From: Orrella dioscoreae
GTDB lineage: Bacteria > Pseudomonadota > Gammaproteobacteria > Burkholderiales > Burkholderiaceae_B
NCBI RefSeq assembly: GCF_900089455.2
Contig: NZ_LT907988.1
Location: forward strand, 4,092,001 to 4,156,000
Reading direction: 5' to 3'
DNA: 64,000 nucleotides
Both the position numbers and the translations under genes were made by a program. A model generated the notes under the pieces. The model saw nothing but the letters and a program-made list of their open reading frames with translations, searched no databases and had not been told where the DNA came from. Shown piece after piece: positions 45,405-54,094 of the stretch (its first letter is position 1; each line of letters opens with the position of its first letter).

Positions 45405-45434
45405 AGCATACCGCGAAAGACAACGGGGCACCAA
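45405..45434 (-). promoter_or_regulatory. Promoter of the gcv operon
   Basis: -35 TTGGTG (45429-45434), 18-base spacer, -10 TATGCT (45405-45410) on the minus strand. The predicted start (about 45398) is 9 bases before aptamer I. The -35 lies within the arm of the sod terminator hairpin. Confidence 0.5.
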
Positions 45435-45450
45435 ATACATTGGTGCCCCG
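45424..45450 (-). terminator. Terminator hairpin after the superoxide dismutase gene
   Basis: A perfect 11-bp stem with a 5-base loop, arms CGGGGCACCAA and TTGGTGCCCCG, is followed on the minus strand by TTGTCTTTC. A second 9-bp stem (ACCGCAACC/GGTTGCGGT, 45463-45490) lies between it and the gene. Confidence 0.65.
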
Positions 45451-45542
45451 CAGCAGAACGTCACCGCAACCCGCCAGGGCAGGTTGCGGTCAGGCCGGAC
45501 AGGCCACCCGAGGGCACGCGGATGTCACGGCCAGCCTCGCCA

Positions 45543-46157
<615 letters not shown>

Positions 46158-46451
46158 TTTCTTGACTCCTGTTTTCGGGTTGCGCAATGGGACGGCGGCC
46201 TGGTCGGGCGGCGTCCGGACGGACAGTGGATCGCCGCGGGCGCTGGAAGGCGCTGCCGCGGCAAGGCCACGGATACTGTCACATGCCAGCTTATCAGTTC
46301 TGTGACGGGGAATCAGTGATATGTCCCTGTTAGTGCCAGGGCTATACGGGATTCACGAAGTGGACCTTACGGCCTCAAGCCCCCTTTCCGAGCCCTATTC
46401 ATCCCTTACGTTCATGTCTGTCTTACCCACCATACCTGAACGGATATAATC
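46158..46451. other. Intergenic region between sodA and the toxin-antitoxin pair
   Basis: About 290 bases, no gene. The part beyond 46300 is less GC-rich than the neighbours. The only clear signal is TATAAT at 46445-46450. Confidence 0.5.
46445..46450 (+). promoter_or_regulatory. TATAAT -10 box abutting the toxin start codon
   Basis: A perfect -10 hexamer, 1 base before ATG 46452, with a weak -35 (TCTTAC) 18 bases upstream. Transcription from here would begin inside the toxin frame and make mainly antitoxin message. Confidence 0.35.
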
Positions 46452-46811
46452 ATGCACACGCGGAAGCGGCTTTATTGGGAGGGCTCGTCGAAGAAAGACT
46501 TCAAGGCATTTCCCATTGAGGTCCAGAAGGATATGGGTGTAGCGCTATTTGTCGTCCAGTTGGGAGGAGCGCCTCCTTCGGTCAAGCCCTGGAGAGGTCT
46601 GGGTCCGGGTGTCTACGAGTTGACGGACAACCATCGCGGCGATACGTTCCGGGCCGTCTACACGGTGAGGATAGGGAACGCCGTGCATGTGCTTCATGCG
46701 TTTCAGAAGAAATCCAAATCCGGCATCGCCACGCCACAGCCTGATGTCGTACTGATCGAACAGCGGTTGAAAGCCGTCACTGCTCGCAACAAGACAAGTG
46801 GAAACAAATAG
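46452..46811 (+). CDS. HigB/RelE-like toxin (phage Gp49 family)
   Basis: A 119-residue basic protein of the Gp49-like/DUF891 family, related to RelE/HigB mRNA interferases. Recognisable stretches are KRLYWEGSSKKDFKAFP, GVYELTDNHRGDTFRAVYTV and HVLHAFQKKSKSGIATP. The latter carries the basic residues expected to contact RNA. An in-frame TGA at 46437 rules out a longer start. The antitoxin ATG directly follows its stop, so the two are cotranslated, toxin first. Confidence 0.85.
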   Translation: MHTRKRLYWEGSSKKDFKAFPIEVQKDMGVALFVVQLGGAPPSVKPWRGLGPGVYELTDNHRGDTFRAVYTVRIGNAVHVLHAFQKKSKSGIATPQPDVVLIEQRLKAVTARNKTSGNK

Positions 46812-47132
46812 ATGACTCGCAATGATTTCTCCCCCGGCACCGACAACGTATTGATGGACCTGGGCTTCGACGATGCCAAGGCGCTGTCCGCCAAGGCAGC
46901 GCTCGCGTTCAAGTTCAATACTTTGCTTGATCAGCGAGGGCTGAACCAAACGGAAGCGGCAAGCATCACCGGGATGTCCCAGCCCAAGGTGTCACAGGTC
47001 CGCCACTACAAGCTACGCAACATCTCCCTGGAGAGGCTGATGCAAGCACTGGTGTCGCTGGACCAACATGTCGAAATCGTGGTGCAGCCGGCGCGCAGAG
47101 CGTTGGCGCCAGGTATCAGCGTGGCGGCGTAA
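46812..47132 (+). CDS. HigA-like antitoxin with XRE helix-turn-helix
   Basis: A 106-residue DNA-binding antitoxin. The helix-turn-helix is LNQTEAASITGMSQPKVSQVRH (about 47-68). The short acidic N-terminal part probably binds the toxin. Proteins of this class repress their own operon. It stops 6 bases before the convergent flavoprotein gene. Confidence 0.86.
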   Translation: MTRNDFSPGTDNVLMDLGFDDAKALSAKAALAFKFNTLLDQRGLNQTEAASITGMSQPKVSQVRHYKLRNISLERLMQALVSLDQHVEIVVQPARRALAPGISVAA

Positions 47133-47138
47133 CGTCCG

Positions 47139-48398
47139 TCAGACCGCCTTGCCGCAGGCCACGCCCGACGCCCAGGCCCACTGGAAGTTGTAGCCCCCCA
47201 GCCAGCCGGTGACGTCCACCGTCTCGCCGATGAAGTGCAGCCCCGGCACGGCGCGGGCCTCCATGCTCTTCTGGTTCAAGCCCGCGGTGTCCACGCCGCC
47301 GCGCATCACTTCGGCTTTCTTGTAGCCCGCGGTGCCGTTGGGCGTGATCGCCCAGCCGTGGATGCCCGCCGCCAGCGCGCGCAAGGCGCGGTCGGGCGCA
47401 TCCGCCAGGCGGGTGGCGCCGAAGTCCGGCGGCAGTTGCCCGGCCATCGCCGGCAGCCACGCGTCGGCCAGCCGGCGCGGCCACAGCGCGCCCAGCGCGG
47501 TGGCCACCTGCTGGCGGCCGCCCTGCTTGGCGGCCAGCAGGTCGGCCTCCAGGGACTGCCCCGGCGCCAGGTCCAGCGTGATGGGTTCGCCAGGCTGCCA
47601 ATAGCTGGAGATCTGCAGGATGCCCGGTCCCGACAGGCCGCGGTGCGTGAAAAGCAGGTCTTCCAGGAAATCCCCGCCGGATTTCTTGCCGCCCGTGCGC
47701 ACGCGCGCCTCCATCGCCATGCCGGACAAGCCCGCGAAGGGCGCCCACTGCGCGGCATCGAAAGTCAGCGGCACCAGCGCCGGACGTGGTTCGATGACCT
47801 TCAGGCCGAACTGCCGGGCGATCTTCAGGCCGAAATCGGTGGCGCCCAGCTGCGGGATCGCCATGCCGCCGGTGGCGATCACCAGGCGCGTGGCACGGAT
47901 GGCGCCGGCCGACGTGTCCAGCGCGTAGCCTTCGGGTTCCTGCAGGATGCCGCGCACCTCGCAGGGCATGCGCCAGGCCACCTGGCCCGCGTTGCACTCC
48001 TGGCGCAGCATCTCGATGATCTGCTCGCTGCTGTCGTCGCAGAAGAGCTGGCCGCGGTGCTTTTCATGCCAGGCGATGCCGTGGCGGCGCACCAGGCCGA
48101 TGAAGTCCTGGGGGGAATAGCCCGACAGCGCCGAGCGGCTGAACTGCGGGTTGGCCGACACGAAGTTGGCCGGCCCGACCTCGCGATTGGTGAAGTTGCA
48201 GCGCCCGCCGCCAGAAATGCGGATTTTCTCGGCCAGGCGTCTGGCGTGGTCGATCAGCACGACGCGGCGGCCACGCTGGCCGGCCACGGCGGCACACATC
48301 ATGCCGGCGGCGCCGGCGCCGATCACGGCGACGTCGAAAGCGGCGGCCGCGCCCGCCTGCCGGCGGGGACGGCCGGGCGAGTCAGGCGCGTCCGTCAA
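47139..48398 (-). CDS. NAD(P)/FAD-dependent oxidoreductase (HI0933/YhiN family)
   Basis: A 419-residue flavoprotein. The FAD loop is DVAVIGAGAAGMMCA, then KIRISGGGRCNFTN, the family's second signature, and GETVDVTGWLGGYNFQWAWASG near the C-terminus. Its reaction is unknown; the family is widespread and poorly studied. Start is uncertain: no ATG lies in the proper place. TTG 48398, 9 bases after GGGAAG, gives MTDAPDSPGRP; the frame reaches ATG 48506 inside the decarboxylase gene. It follows that gene by 4 bases. Confidence 0.84.
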   Translation of the reverse strand: MTDAPDSPGRPRRQAGAAAAFDVAVIGAGAAGMMCAAVAGQRGRRVVLIDHARRLAEKIRISGGGRCNFTNREVGPANFVSANPQFSRSALSGYSPQDFIGLVRRHGIAWHEKHRGQLFCDDSSEQIIEMLRQECNAGQVAWRMPCEVRGILQEPEGYALDTSAGAIRATRLVIATGGMAIPQLGATDFGLKIARQFGLKVIEPRPALVPLTFDAAQWAPFAGLSGMAMEARVRTGGKKSGGDFLEDLLFTHRGLSGPGILQISSYWQPGEPITLDLAPGQSLEADLLAAKQGGRQQVATALGALWPRRLADAWLPAMAGQLPPDFGATRLADAPDRALRALAAGIHGWAITPNGTAGYKKAEVMRGGVDTAGLNQKSMEARAVPGLHFIGETVDVTGWLGGYNFQWAWASGVACGKAV

Positions 48399-48402
48399 GG
48401 CG

Positions 48403-50664
48403 TCAGTCTTCCCGCAGGCAATCCACGTAGTAGCGGATCGAGCCGTCAGGCATGGTCTCGCCGGCCAGCCCGTGGATATAGGTCTCGAAGCCCGGGAAGC
48501 GCGCATTGAAGGCCAGCGCGAACTGCAGGTACTGGACGATGGTGCGGTTGAAGCGCTCGCCCGGGATCAGCAGCGGGATGCCCGGCGGATAGGGCGTCAG
48601 CAGCACGCCGGTGACGCGGCCTTCCAGCTGGTCGATCTCGACGCGCTCGACCTCGCGGTGCGCCATGCGGGCGAAGGCGTCCGAAGGCTTCAGCGCCGGC
48701 ACCATGTCGCTCAGGTACATCTCGGTGGTCAGGCGCGCCACGTCGTGCTCGCGATAGGCCTCGTGGATCTGCTGGCAGAGGTCGCGCAGGCCCATGCGCT
48801 CGTAGCGGCGGTTGTCGCGGCAGAACTCGGGCAGGATGCGCCACAGCGGCTGGTTGCGGTCGTAGTCGTCCTTGAACTGCTGCAGCGCGGTCAGCAGCGT
48901 GTTCCAGCGGCCCTTGGTGATGCCGATGGTGAAGAGGATGAAGAACGAGTACAGGCCGGTCTTCTCGACCACCACGCCATGCTCGGCGAGATAGCGCGAC
49001 ACCAGCGCCGCCGGGATCCCGGTCTCGCCGAAGGCGCCCGAGATATCCAGGCCCGGGGTGATGATGGTGGCCTTGATGGGGTCCAGCATGTTGAAGCCGG
49101 GGGCCAGGTCGCCGAAGCCGTGCCAGTGGTCGTTGGCTTCGAGCAGCCAGTCGCCCTGGCCGCCGATGCCCTCGGGCACCAGGCGGTTCGGGCCCCAGAC
49201 CTTGAACCACCAGTCATTGCGGCCGTACTCGGACTCCACCTTGCGCATGGCGCGGCGGAAGTCCATGGCTTCGCGGATGCTTTCCTCGACCAGCGCGGTG
49301 CCGCCGGGCGGCTCCATCATCGCCGCGGCCACGTCGCACGAGGCGATGATGGCGTATTGCGGCGAGGTCGAGGTGTGCATCAGGTACGCCTCGTTGAAGA
49401 TGTTGCGGTCGAGCTTGCGGGTCTCGGACTCCTGCACCACGATCTGCGAGGCCTGCGAGATGCCGGCCAGCAGCTTGTGCGTGGAGTGCGTGGCGAACAC
49501 CATGGCCTCGGGGCTGCGCGGGCGGCCCTGGCCGATGGCGTGCATGTCCTTGTAGAAGCCGTGGAAGGACGCGTGCGGCAGCCAGGCTTCGTCGAAGTGC
49601 AGCGTGTCGATCTCGCTGCCCAGCTTTTCCTTGATCATCTCGACGTTGTAGATCACGCCGTCGTAGGTGCTCTGCGTCAGCGTCAGGATGCGCGGCTTCT
49701 TGTTGGTGGCGTTGCGCGCGAAAGGATTGGCCTCGATCTTCTTGCGGATGTTCTCGGGCTCGAACTCTTCCAGCGGGATCGGGCCGATGATGCCCAGGTG
49801 GTTGCGCGTGGGGCGCAGGAACACCGGGATCGCGCCCGTCATGGTGATCGCGTGCAGGATCGACTTGTGGCAGTTGCGGTCCACCACCACCACGTCGTCG
49901 GCCGCCACGTTGGCGTGCCACACCACCTTGTTCGAGGTGGAGGTGCCGTTGGTCACGAAGAAGCAGTGGTCGGCGTGGAAGATGCGCGCGGCATTCAGTT
50001 CCGACTCGGCCACGGGGCCGGTGTGGTCCAGCAGCTGGCCCAGCTCGTCCACGGCGTTGCAGACGTCGGCGCGCAGCATGTTCTCGCCGAAGAACTGGTG
50101 GAACATCTGGCCCACGGGGCTCTTCAGGAAGGCGACGCCGCCCGAGTGGCCGGGGCAGTGCCAGGAATACGAGCCATCCTGCGCGTACTTCACCAGTTCA
50201 CGGAAGAAGGGCGGGGGCAGCCCGTCCAGGTAGCTCTTGGCTTCGCGGATGATGTGGCGCGCCACGAACTCGGGCGTGTCCTCGAACATGTGGATGAAGC
50301 CGTGCAGCTCGCGCAGGATGTCGTTCGGAATGTGCTCCGACGTGCGCGTCTCGCCGTACAGATAGATGGGGATGTCGGTGTTGCGGAACCGCAGTTCGCC
50401 GATGAAGGCGCGCAGGTTCTTGATGGCGTTGGCCACGTCCTCGGGCGAATCCACGTCGAACTCTTCATCGTCGATCGACAGGATGAAGGCGCTGGCGCGG
50501 CTTTGCTGTTGCGCGAAGGAACTGAGGTCGCCGTAGCTCGTCACGCCCAGGACTTCCACCCCCTCTTCCTCGATGGCCGCGGCCAACGCTCGGATACCCA
50601 GGCCCGAGGTGTTCTCGGAGCGATAGTCTTCGTCAATGATGACGATAGGGAAGCGGAATTTCAT
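48403..50664 (-). CDS. Basic amino-acid decarboxylase (Arg/Lys/Orn, fold type I)
   Basis: A 753-residue PLP decarboxylase of the AdiA/CadA/SpeC type. The N-terminal flavodoxin-like wing domain (about 1-125) begins FRFPIVIIDEDYRSENTSG. The core has SWHCPGHSGGVAFLKSP and the PLP Lys in FATHSTHKLLAGISQAS. The C-terminal domain has a PYPPGIPLLIPGE motif. Such enzymes consume a proton per amino acid, giving acid resistance and polyamine precursors. Arginine or lysine is most likely, but the family cannot be split by eye. No antiporter gene is adjacent. The ccp gene is divergent. Confidence 0.9.
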   Translation of the reverse strand: MKFRFPIVIIDEDYRSENTSGLGIRALAAAIEEEGVEVLGVTSYGDLSSFAQQQSRASAFILSIDDEEFDVDSPEDVANAIKNLRAFIGELRFRNTDIPIYLYGETRTSEHIPNDILRELHGFIHMFEDTPEFVARHIIREAKSYLDGLPPPFFRELVKYAQDGSYSWHCPGHSGGVAFLKSPVGQMFHQFFGENMLRADVCNAVDELGQLLDHTGPVAESELNAARIFHADHCFFVTNGTSTSNKVVWHANVAADDVVVVDRNCHKSILHAITMTGAIPVFLRPTRNHLGIIGPIPLEEFEPENIRKKIEANPFARNATNKKPRILTLTQSTYDGVIYNVEMIKEKLGSEIDTLHFDEAWLPHASFHGFYKDMHAIGQGRPRSPEAMVFATHSTHKLLAGISQASQIVVQESETRKLDRNIFNEAYLMHTSTSPQYAIIASCDVAAAMMEPPGGTALVEESIREAMDFRRAMRKVESEYGRNDWWFKVWGPNRLVPEGIGGQGDWLLEANDHWHGFGDLAPGFNMLDPIKATIITPGLDISGAFGETGIPAALVSRYLAEHGVVVEKTGLYSFFILFTIGITKGRWNTLLTALQQFKDDYDRNQPLWRILPEFCRDNRRYERMGLRDLCQQIHEAYREHDVARLTTEMYLSDMVPALKPSDAFARMAHREVERVEIDQLEGRVTGVLLTPYPPGIPLLIPGERFNRTIVQYLQFALAFNARFPGFETYIHGLAGETMPDGSIRYYVDCLRED

Positions 50665-50770
50665 CGGTGGACGCTCCTTGAGGGGCGAGGGGTGGCGGGA
50701 AACGGGGCGAGTGTACAGCCGTGCGAAAAACACCGCGTGACAGGTCTGCGGGCATTGTAGGCCGCGAGCC

Positions 50771-50786
50771 CTTGACGCGCGTCAAG
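50771..50786. promoter_or_regulatory. FNR/Anr-type palindrome between decarboxylase and ccp genes
   Basis: CTTGACGCGCGTCAAG is a perfect 16-bp palindrome matching the FNR half-site pattern TTGAY-N4-RTCAA. Cytochrome c peroxidase genes are classic FNR/Anr targets. The site lies 95 bp before the ccp start and 107 bp before the divergent decarboxylase start. Confidence 0.6.
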
Positions 50787-50825
50787 ACCGCCCCGCCATA
50801 GGGGCGCAACAGCACGGGTGGCAAT

Positions 50826-50852
50826 GCTTACATACAGCTGTAAGCGATTTTT
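50826..50852 (+). terminator. Hairpin plus T-tract in the ccp leader
   Basis: GCTTACA and TGTAAGC pair perfectly over a 6-base loop, followed by GATTTTTT. It ends about 20 bases before the ccp ATG, so it may act as an attenuator. The same bases could be an operator for a dimeric regulator instead. Confidence 0.4.
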
Positions 50853-50872
50853 TCCGACCTGGAGGTAACACC

Positions 50873-51922
50873 ATGCATGCCCTGACTCGCCTCGCGTCCT
50901 GTCTGATCGGCCTCGCTGTCCTGGCCCCCGTCCACGCCGCCTCTGATGCCAATGCCCTGCGCAATACGGCCAAGGGCCTGTTCCAGCCCATTCCCGACAC
51001 GCCGCCGACGGAGGTGCGCGGCCTGGCCGTCACCGAAGACCAGAAGGAGCTGGGCAAGTGGCTCTTCTTCGATCCGCGCCTGTCGCGCAGCCACATCCTG
51101 AGCTGCAACAGCTGCCACAGCGTGGGCACCGGCGGCGCGGACAACATCCCCACGTCCATCGGCCACGGCTGGCAGCGCGGCCCGCGCAACTCGCCCACCG
51201 TCTACAACTCGGTCTTCAACATCGCGCAGTTCTGGGACGGCCGCGCGGCCGACCTGAAGGAACAGGCCATGGGCCCGGTGCAGGCCAGCGTGGAGATGAA
51301 CAACACGCCCGCCCAGGTCGAGAAGACGCTGGCCAGCATCCCGCAATACGTCGATGCCTTCAAGCGCGCCTTCCCCGGCGAGAAGAACCCCGTCACCTTC
51401 GAGAACATGGCGCGCGCCATCGAAGCCTTCGAAACCACGCTGATCACGCCGGGGGCGCGCTTCGACAAATTCCTCGCCGGCGAGAACACGCTGGACGCGG
51501 AAGAACTGCAAGGCCTGCGGCTGTTCGTGGACAAGGGCTGCGTGGCCTGCCACTCGGGCAAGAACTTCGGCGGCCAGGCCTACTTCCCCTTCGGCGTCAT
51601 CAAGAAGCCGGGCGCGGACGTGCTGCCCGCCGAGGACAAGGGCCGCTTCACCGTCACCAACACCGCCACCGACGAATATGTGTTCCGCGCCGCGCCGCTG
51701 CGCAACGTGGCGCTGACCGCGCCCTATTTCCACAGCGGCGAAGTGTGGGAGCTGGAACAGGCCGTGGCGATCATGGGCTCCAGCCAGTTGGGCCACGAGC
51801 TCAACGACAAGGAAGTCGGCCAGATCGCCAGCTTCCTGCGCACGCTGAGCGGCAATGCGCCTGACATCGTGTATCCGATCCTGCCGCCCAGCACCGCCGC
51901 GACCCCGAAGCCGCAGCACTGA
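50873..51922 (+). CDS. Di-haem cytochrome c peroxidase
   Basis: A 349-residue periplasmic enzyme that reduces hydrogen peroxide with electrons from a small cytochrome or azurin. Residues 1-22 form a signal peptide cleaved after VHA. Two haem sites are CNSCH (about 81) and CVACH (about 225). The Met and His ligands of the electron-transfer haem lie in the C-terminal part. GGAGG sits 7-8 bases before ATG 50873. A FNR-type palindrome and a hairpin precede it. No other respiratory gene is adjacent. Confidence 0.93.
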   Translation: MHALTRLASCLIGLAVLAPVHAASDANALRNTAKGLFQPIPDTPPTEVRGLAVTEDQKELGKWLFFDPRLSRSHILSCNSCHSVGTGGADNIPTSIGHGWQRGPRNSPTVYNSVFNIAQFWDGRAADLKEQAMGPVQASVEMNNTPAQVEKTLASIPQYVDAFKRAFPGEKNPVTFENMARAIEAFETTLITPGARFDKFLAGENTLDAEELQGLRLFVDKGCVACHSGKNFGGQAYFPFGVIKKPGADVLPAEDKGRFTVTNTATDEYVFRAAPLRNVALTAPYFHSGEVWELEQAVAIMGSSQLGHELNDKEVGQIASFLRTLSGNAPDIVYPILPPSTAATPKPQH

Positions 51923-52110
51923 GGCCGCCGCCACGGCGCCTCTCGGGCCGCTGTGGCGCGCCCGCATCACCCTGCCAGTCCCGGCGCGCGCAATGCGCGC
52001 CGGCAGGCCGCCGGATCGTCCGCGCGCCACGCCGCGACGCTAGAATTTGCCAGCGCGGCCGCTCCGGGCCGCCTGCACCGGCCTTCTTCATCCCCGCTTT
52101 CCACGCCATC

Positions 52111-54072
52111 ATGCCCGCCCTGTTTCATGGCGCCTCGCGCCTGGCCCTGGCCGCGCTGGCCTGCCTGGCCTTCGCCCTGCCCGCCTGGTCCGCCACCCGC
52201 GCGCCGACACTGGCCGACTGCCACGGCATCAAGGACCTGGCTTTCGTCGCCCATCTGGACGATGACCTGCTCTTCATGAATCCCGACCTGGCCTCGAACA
52301 TCGAGGCGGGCGGCTGCGTGCGCGTGGTCTACCTGACCGCCAGCGACGCGGGGGAAGGCGAAGGCTATATGTCGGGCCGCGAGCGCGGCGTGCGCGCCGC
52401 CTATGCCTACATGGCCAGACAAGCCGACGAATGGATCGCCGGCACGGCCACGCTCGGGCAGCACACCATCGCCCGCTATGCCCTGCAGGGCAATCCGCGC
52501 GTGGAGCTCTGGCACCTGCGCATCAAGGACCCGTGGCTGGGCCCGGGCTGGGGCAGCCTGACGCCGCTCAGCCAGGTCGAGTCCGCGCAGGGCCTGAAGG
52601 CCGACACGCTGGGGCCCACGCCGGACAGCTACTCGCGGGCGGACCTGGTGGCCACGCTGGCCGAGCTGATCCGCCGCTATGCGCCCACCACCGTGCGCCG
52701 CCTGGACGACACGATCACCGTGCCCTATACCGCGCTGTGCTGGCGTTGCGCCGGCCACAGCCATCCGGACCATATCGCCAGCGCCCGCCTGGTGCGCGAA
52801 GCCATGCTGCAGGCGCCCGGAAACTATGCGGAAACGGGCTACATCGACTATCCCAGCCAGGAACGCGAGATCAATCTGGCCGAGGCCGAGATCGCCAGCA
52901 AGGCAGAGATCTTCCGCCGCTATGCCTGGAACGACTACCACTACTGCAAGGGCCCGGAGGGCTGCCAGGAGCCCGCCGGCCCCGCGGCGGCCTGGGTCCA
53001 GCGCGCCTACTACGTGTCGCGCCCCGACACGCCGCCTCGGCTGCAGGTGGATGCCCGGGGCGAACTGCTGCTGCTCGCCACGGGCGAAGCCAACGATGCC
53101 GTCAACCTGTGGGACGCGAACCAACGCAACTGGCTGACGCTGGGCGGCCGCACTGCCAGCCCGCTGGTGTCGTTCTCCTATCCCGACGCCAGCGCCGGTC
53201 TATTCGCGCGCGATGCGCTGGGCAATCTGTGGGTGAACCGCCAGCAGATGGATGGCGCCTGGCAAGGCTGGCAGGCGGTGCGCGGCGCACGCATCTCGCA
53301 CATGCCGGCCGTGATGTCGGGCAAGGACACCGCGGCCGTCGCGATGGGCAACGACGGACAGTATTACTGGACGGCGCCGTGCCACCCGGGCAATTGCTGG
53401 AACGCCTGGCTAGCCCTGCCCGCGCTGGCGGACGCGCTGGGCGACCCGGTGCTGGCCCGCGACGCCGCGGGCCGCTATGTGGTGCTGGCGCTGGACCGTG
53501 CCGGCCAACTGCACGCCACCCGCCAGCGGCAGGCCGACCCGACCGCGGGCTGGGAAGCCTGGCGGCACGTGCCCGCCCCGCGCAGCGATGGCGGCCTGGC
53601 CGCCACGCGTGACGCCGACGGCCATGTCGTGGTGTATCTGCGCGATCGCGAGACGCGGCGACTGCAGCGCATCGACCAGGTGGCGGCCCCCAAGGATGCC
53701 CCCAATGCCGACGCGCTGCGCTGGCACGCCGCGAAGGACCTGGCCGTGCGCTACGTCGGCGCGCCCGCCGTGGATGCGGACGCCTACGGCAACCCCATCG
53801 TTGCCGTGCTGGACCGCCCCGACGGCCGCCTGTGGCTGGTGGAGCATGACGTCGCGGCCGAACTGCCCTTCGACGCCGGCTCGCCCCCGGCCCTGCGTTT
53901 CCTGCATGGCACGCTTTACCTGGCCGCGCGCCACCCCGGCACGCGGCAGCGCTATGACCTGCGCGCCCGTGAGCAGGATGTCTGGCGCACCGTGCAAAGC
54001 CTGGCGGAATTGCCCGCAGGCGGCGGCAGCGCGTTTGCCACGCCTGCGGCCCAACCGCTGGCACGGCAATGA
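52111..54072 (+). CDS. Secreted PIG-L-family deacetylase with C-terminal propeller-like domain
   Basis: A 653-residue exported protein. The signal peptide spans 1-27 (ending AWSA). The PIG-L domain, about 35-280, has the metal motif VAHLDDDLLFMNPDL and the second motif WRCAGHSHPDHIASARLV. PIG-L proteins deacetylate N-acetylated sugars. From about 300 on, repeats of about 45 residues with Asp-Ala-Asp and Trp-Trp features (LFARDALGNLWVNRQ, VLARDAAGRYVVLAL) look like a lectin-type beta-propeller, which could bind glycan. The substrate is unknown. Start and frame are clear. Confidence 0.82.
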   Translation: MPALFHGASRLALAALACLAFALPAWSATRAPTLADCHGIKDLAFVAHLDDDLLFMNPDLASNIEAGGCVRVVYLTASDAGEGEGYMSGRERGVRAAYAYMARQADEWIAGTATLGQHTIARYALQGNPRVELWHLRIKDPWLGPGWGSLTPLSQVESAQGLKADTLGPTPDSYSRADLVATLAELIRRYAPTTVRRLDDTITVPYTALCWRCAGHSHPDHIASARLVREAMLQAPGNYAETGYIDYPSQEREINLAEAEIASKAEIFRRYAWNDYHYCKGPEGCQEPAGPAAAWVQRAYYVSRPDTPPRLQVDARGELLLLATGEANDAVNLWDANQRNWLTLGGRTASPLVSFSYPDASAGLFARDALGNLWVNRQQMDGAWQGWQAVRGARISHMPAVMSGKDTAAVAMGNDGQYYWTAPCHPGNCWNAWLALPALADALGDPVLARDAAGRYVVLALDRAGQLHATRQRQADPTAGWEAWRHVPAPRSDGGLAATRDADGHVVVYLRDRETRRLQRIDQVAAPKDAPNADALRWHAAKDLAVRYVGAPAVDADAYGNPIVAVLDRPDGRLWLVEHDVAAELPFDAGSPPALRFLHGTLYLAARHPGTRQRYDLRAREQDVWRTVQSLAELPAGGGSAFATPAAQPLARQ

Positions 54073-54094
54073 GCGCGCGCGCCGGTGTGCACGG

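Noticed and set aside
54073-54094. A promoter or small gene between the PIG-L and cyclase genes
   Set aside because: The two genes are convergent with only 22 bases between them; nothing can be supported.
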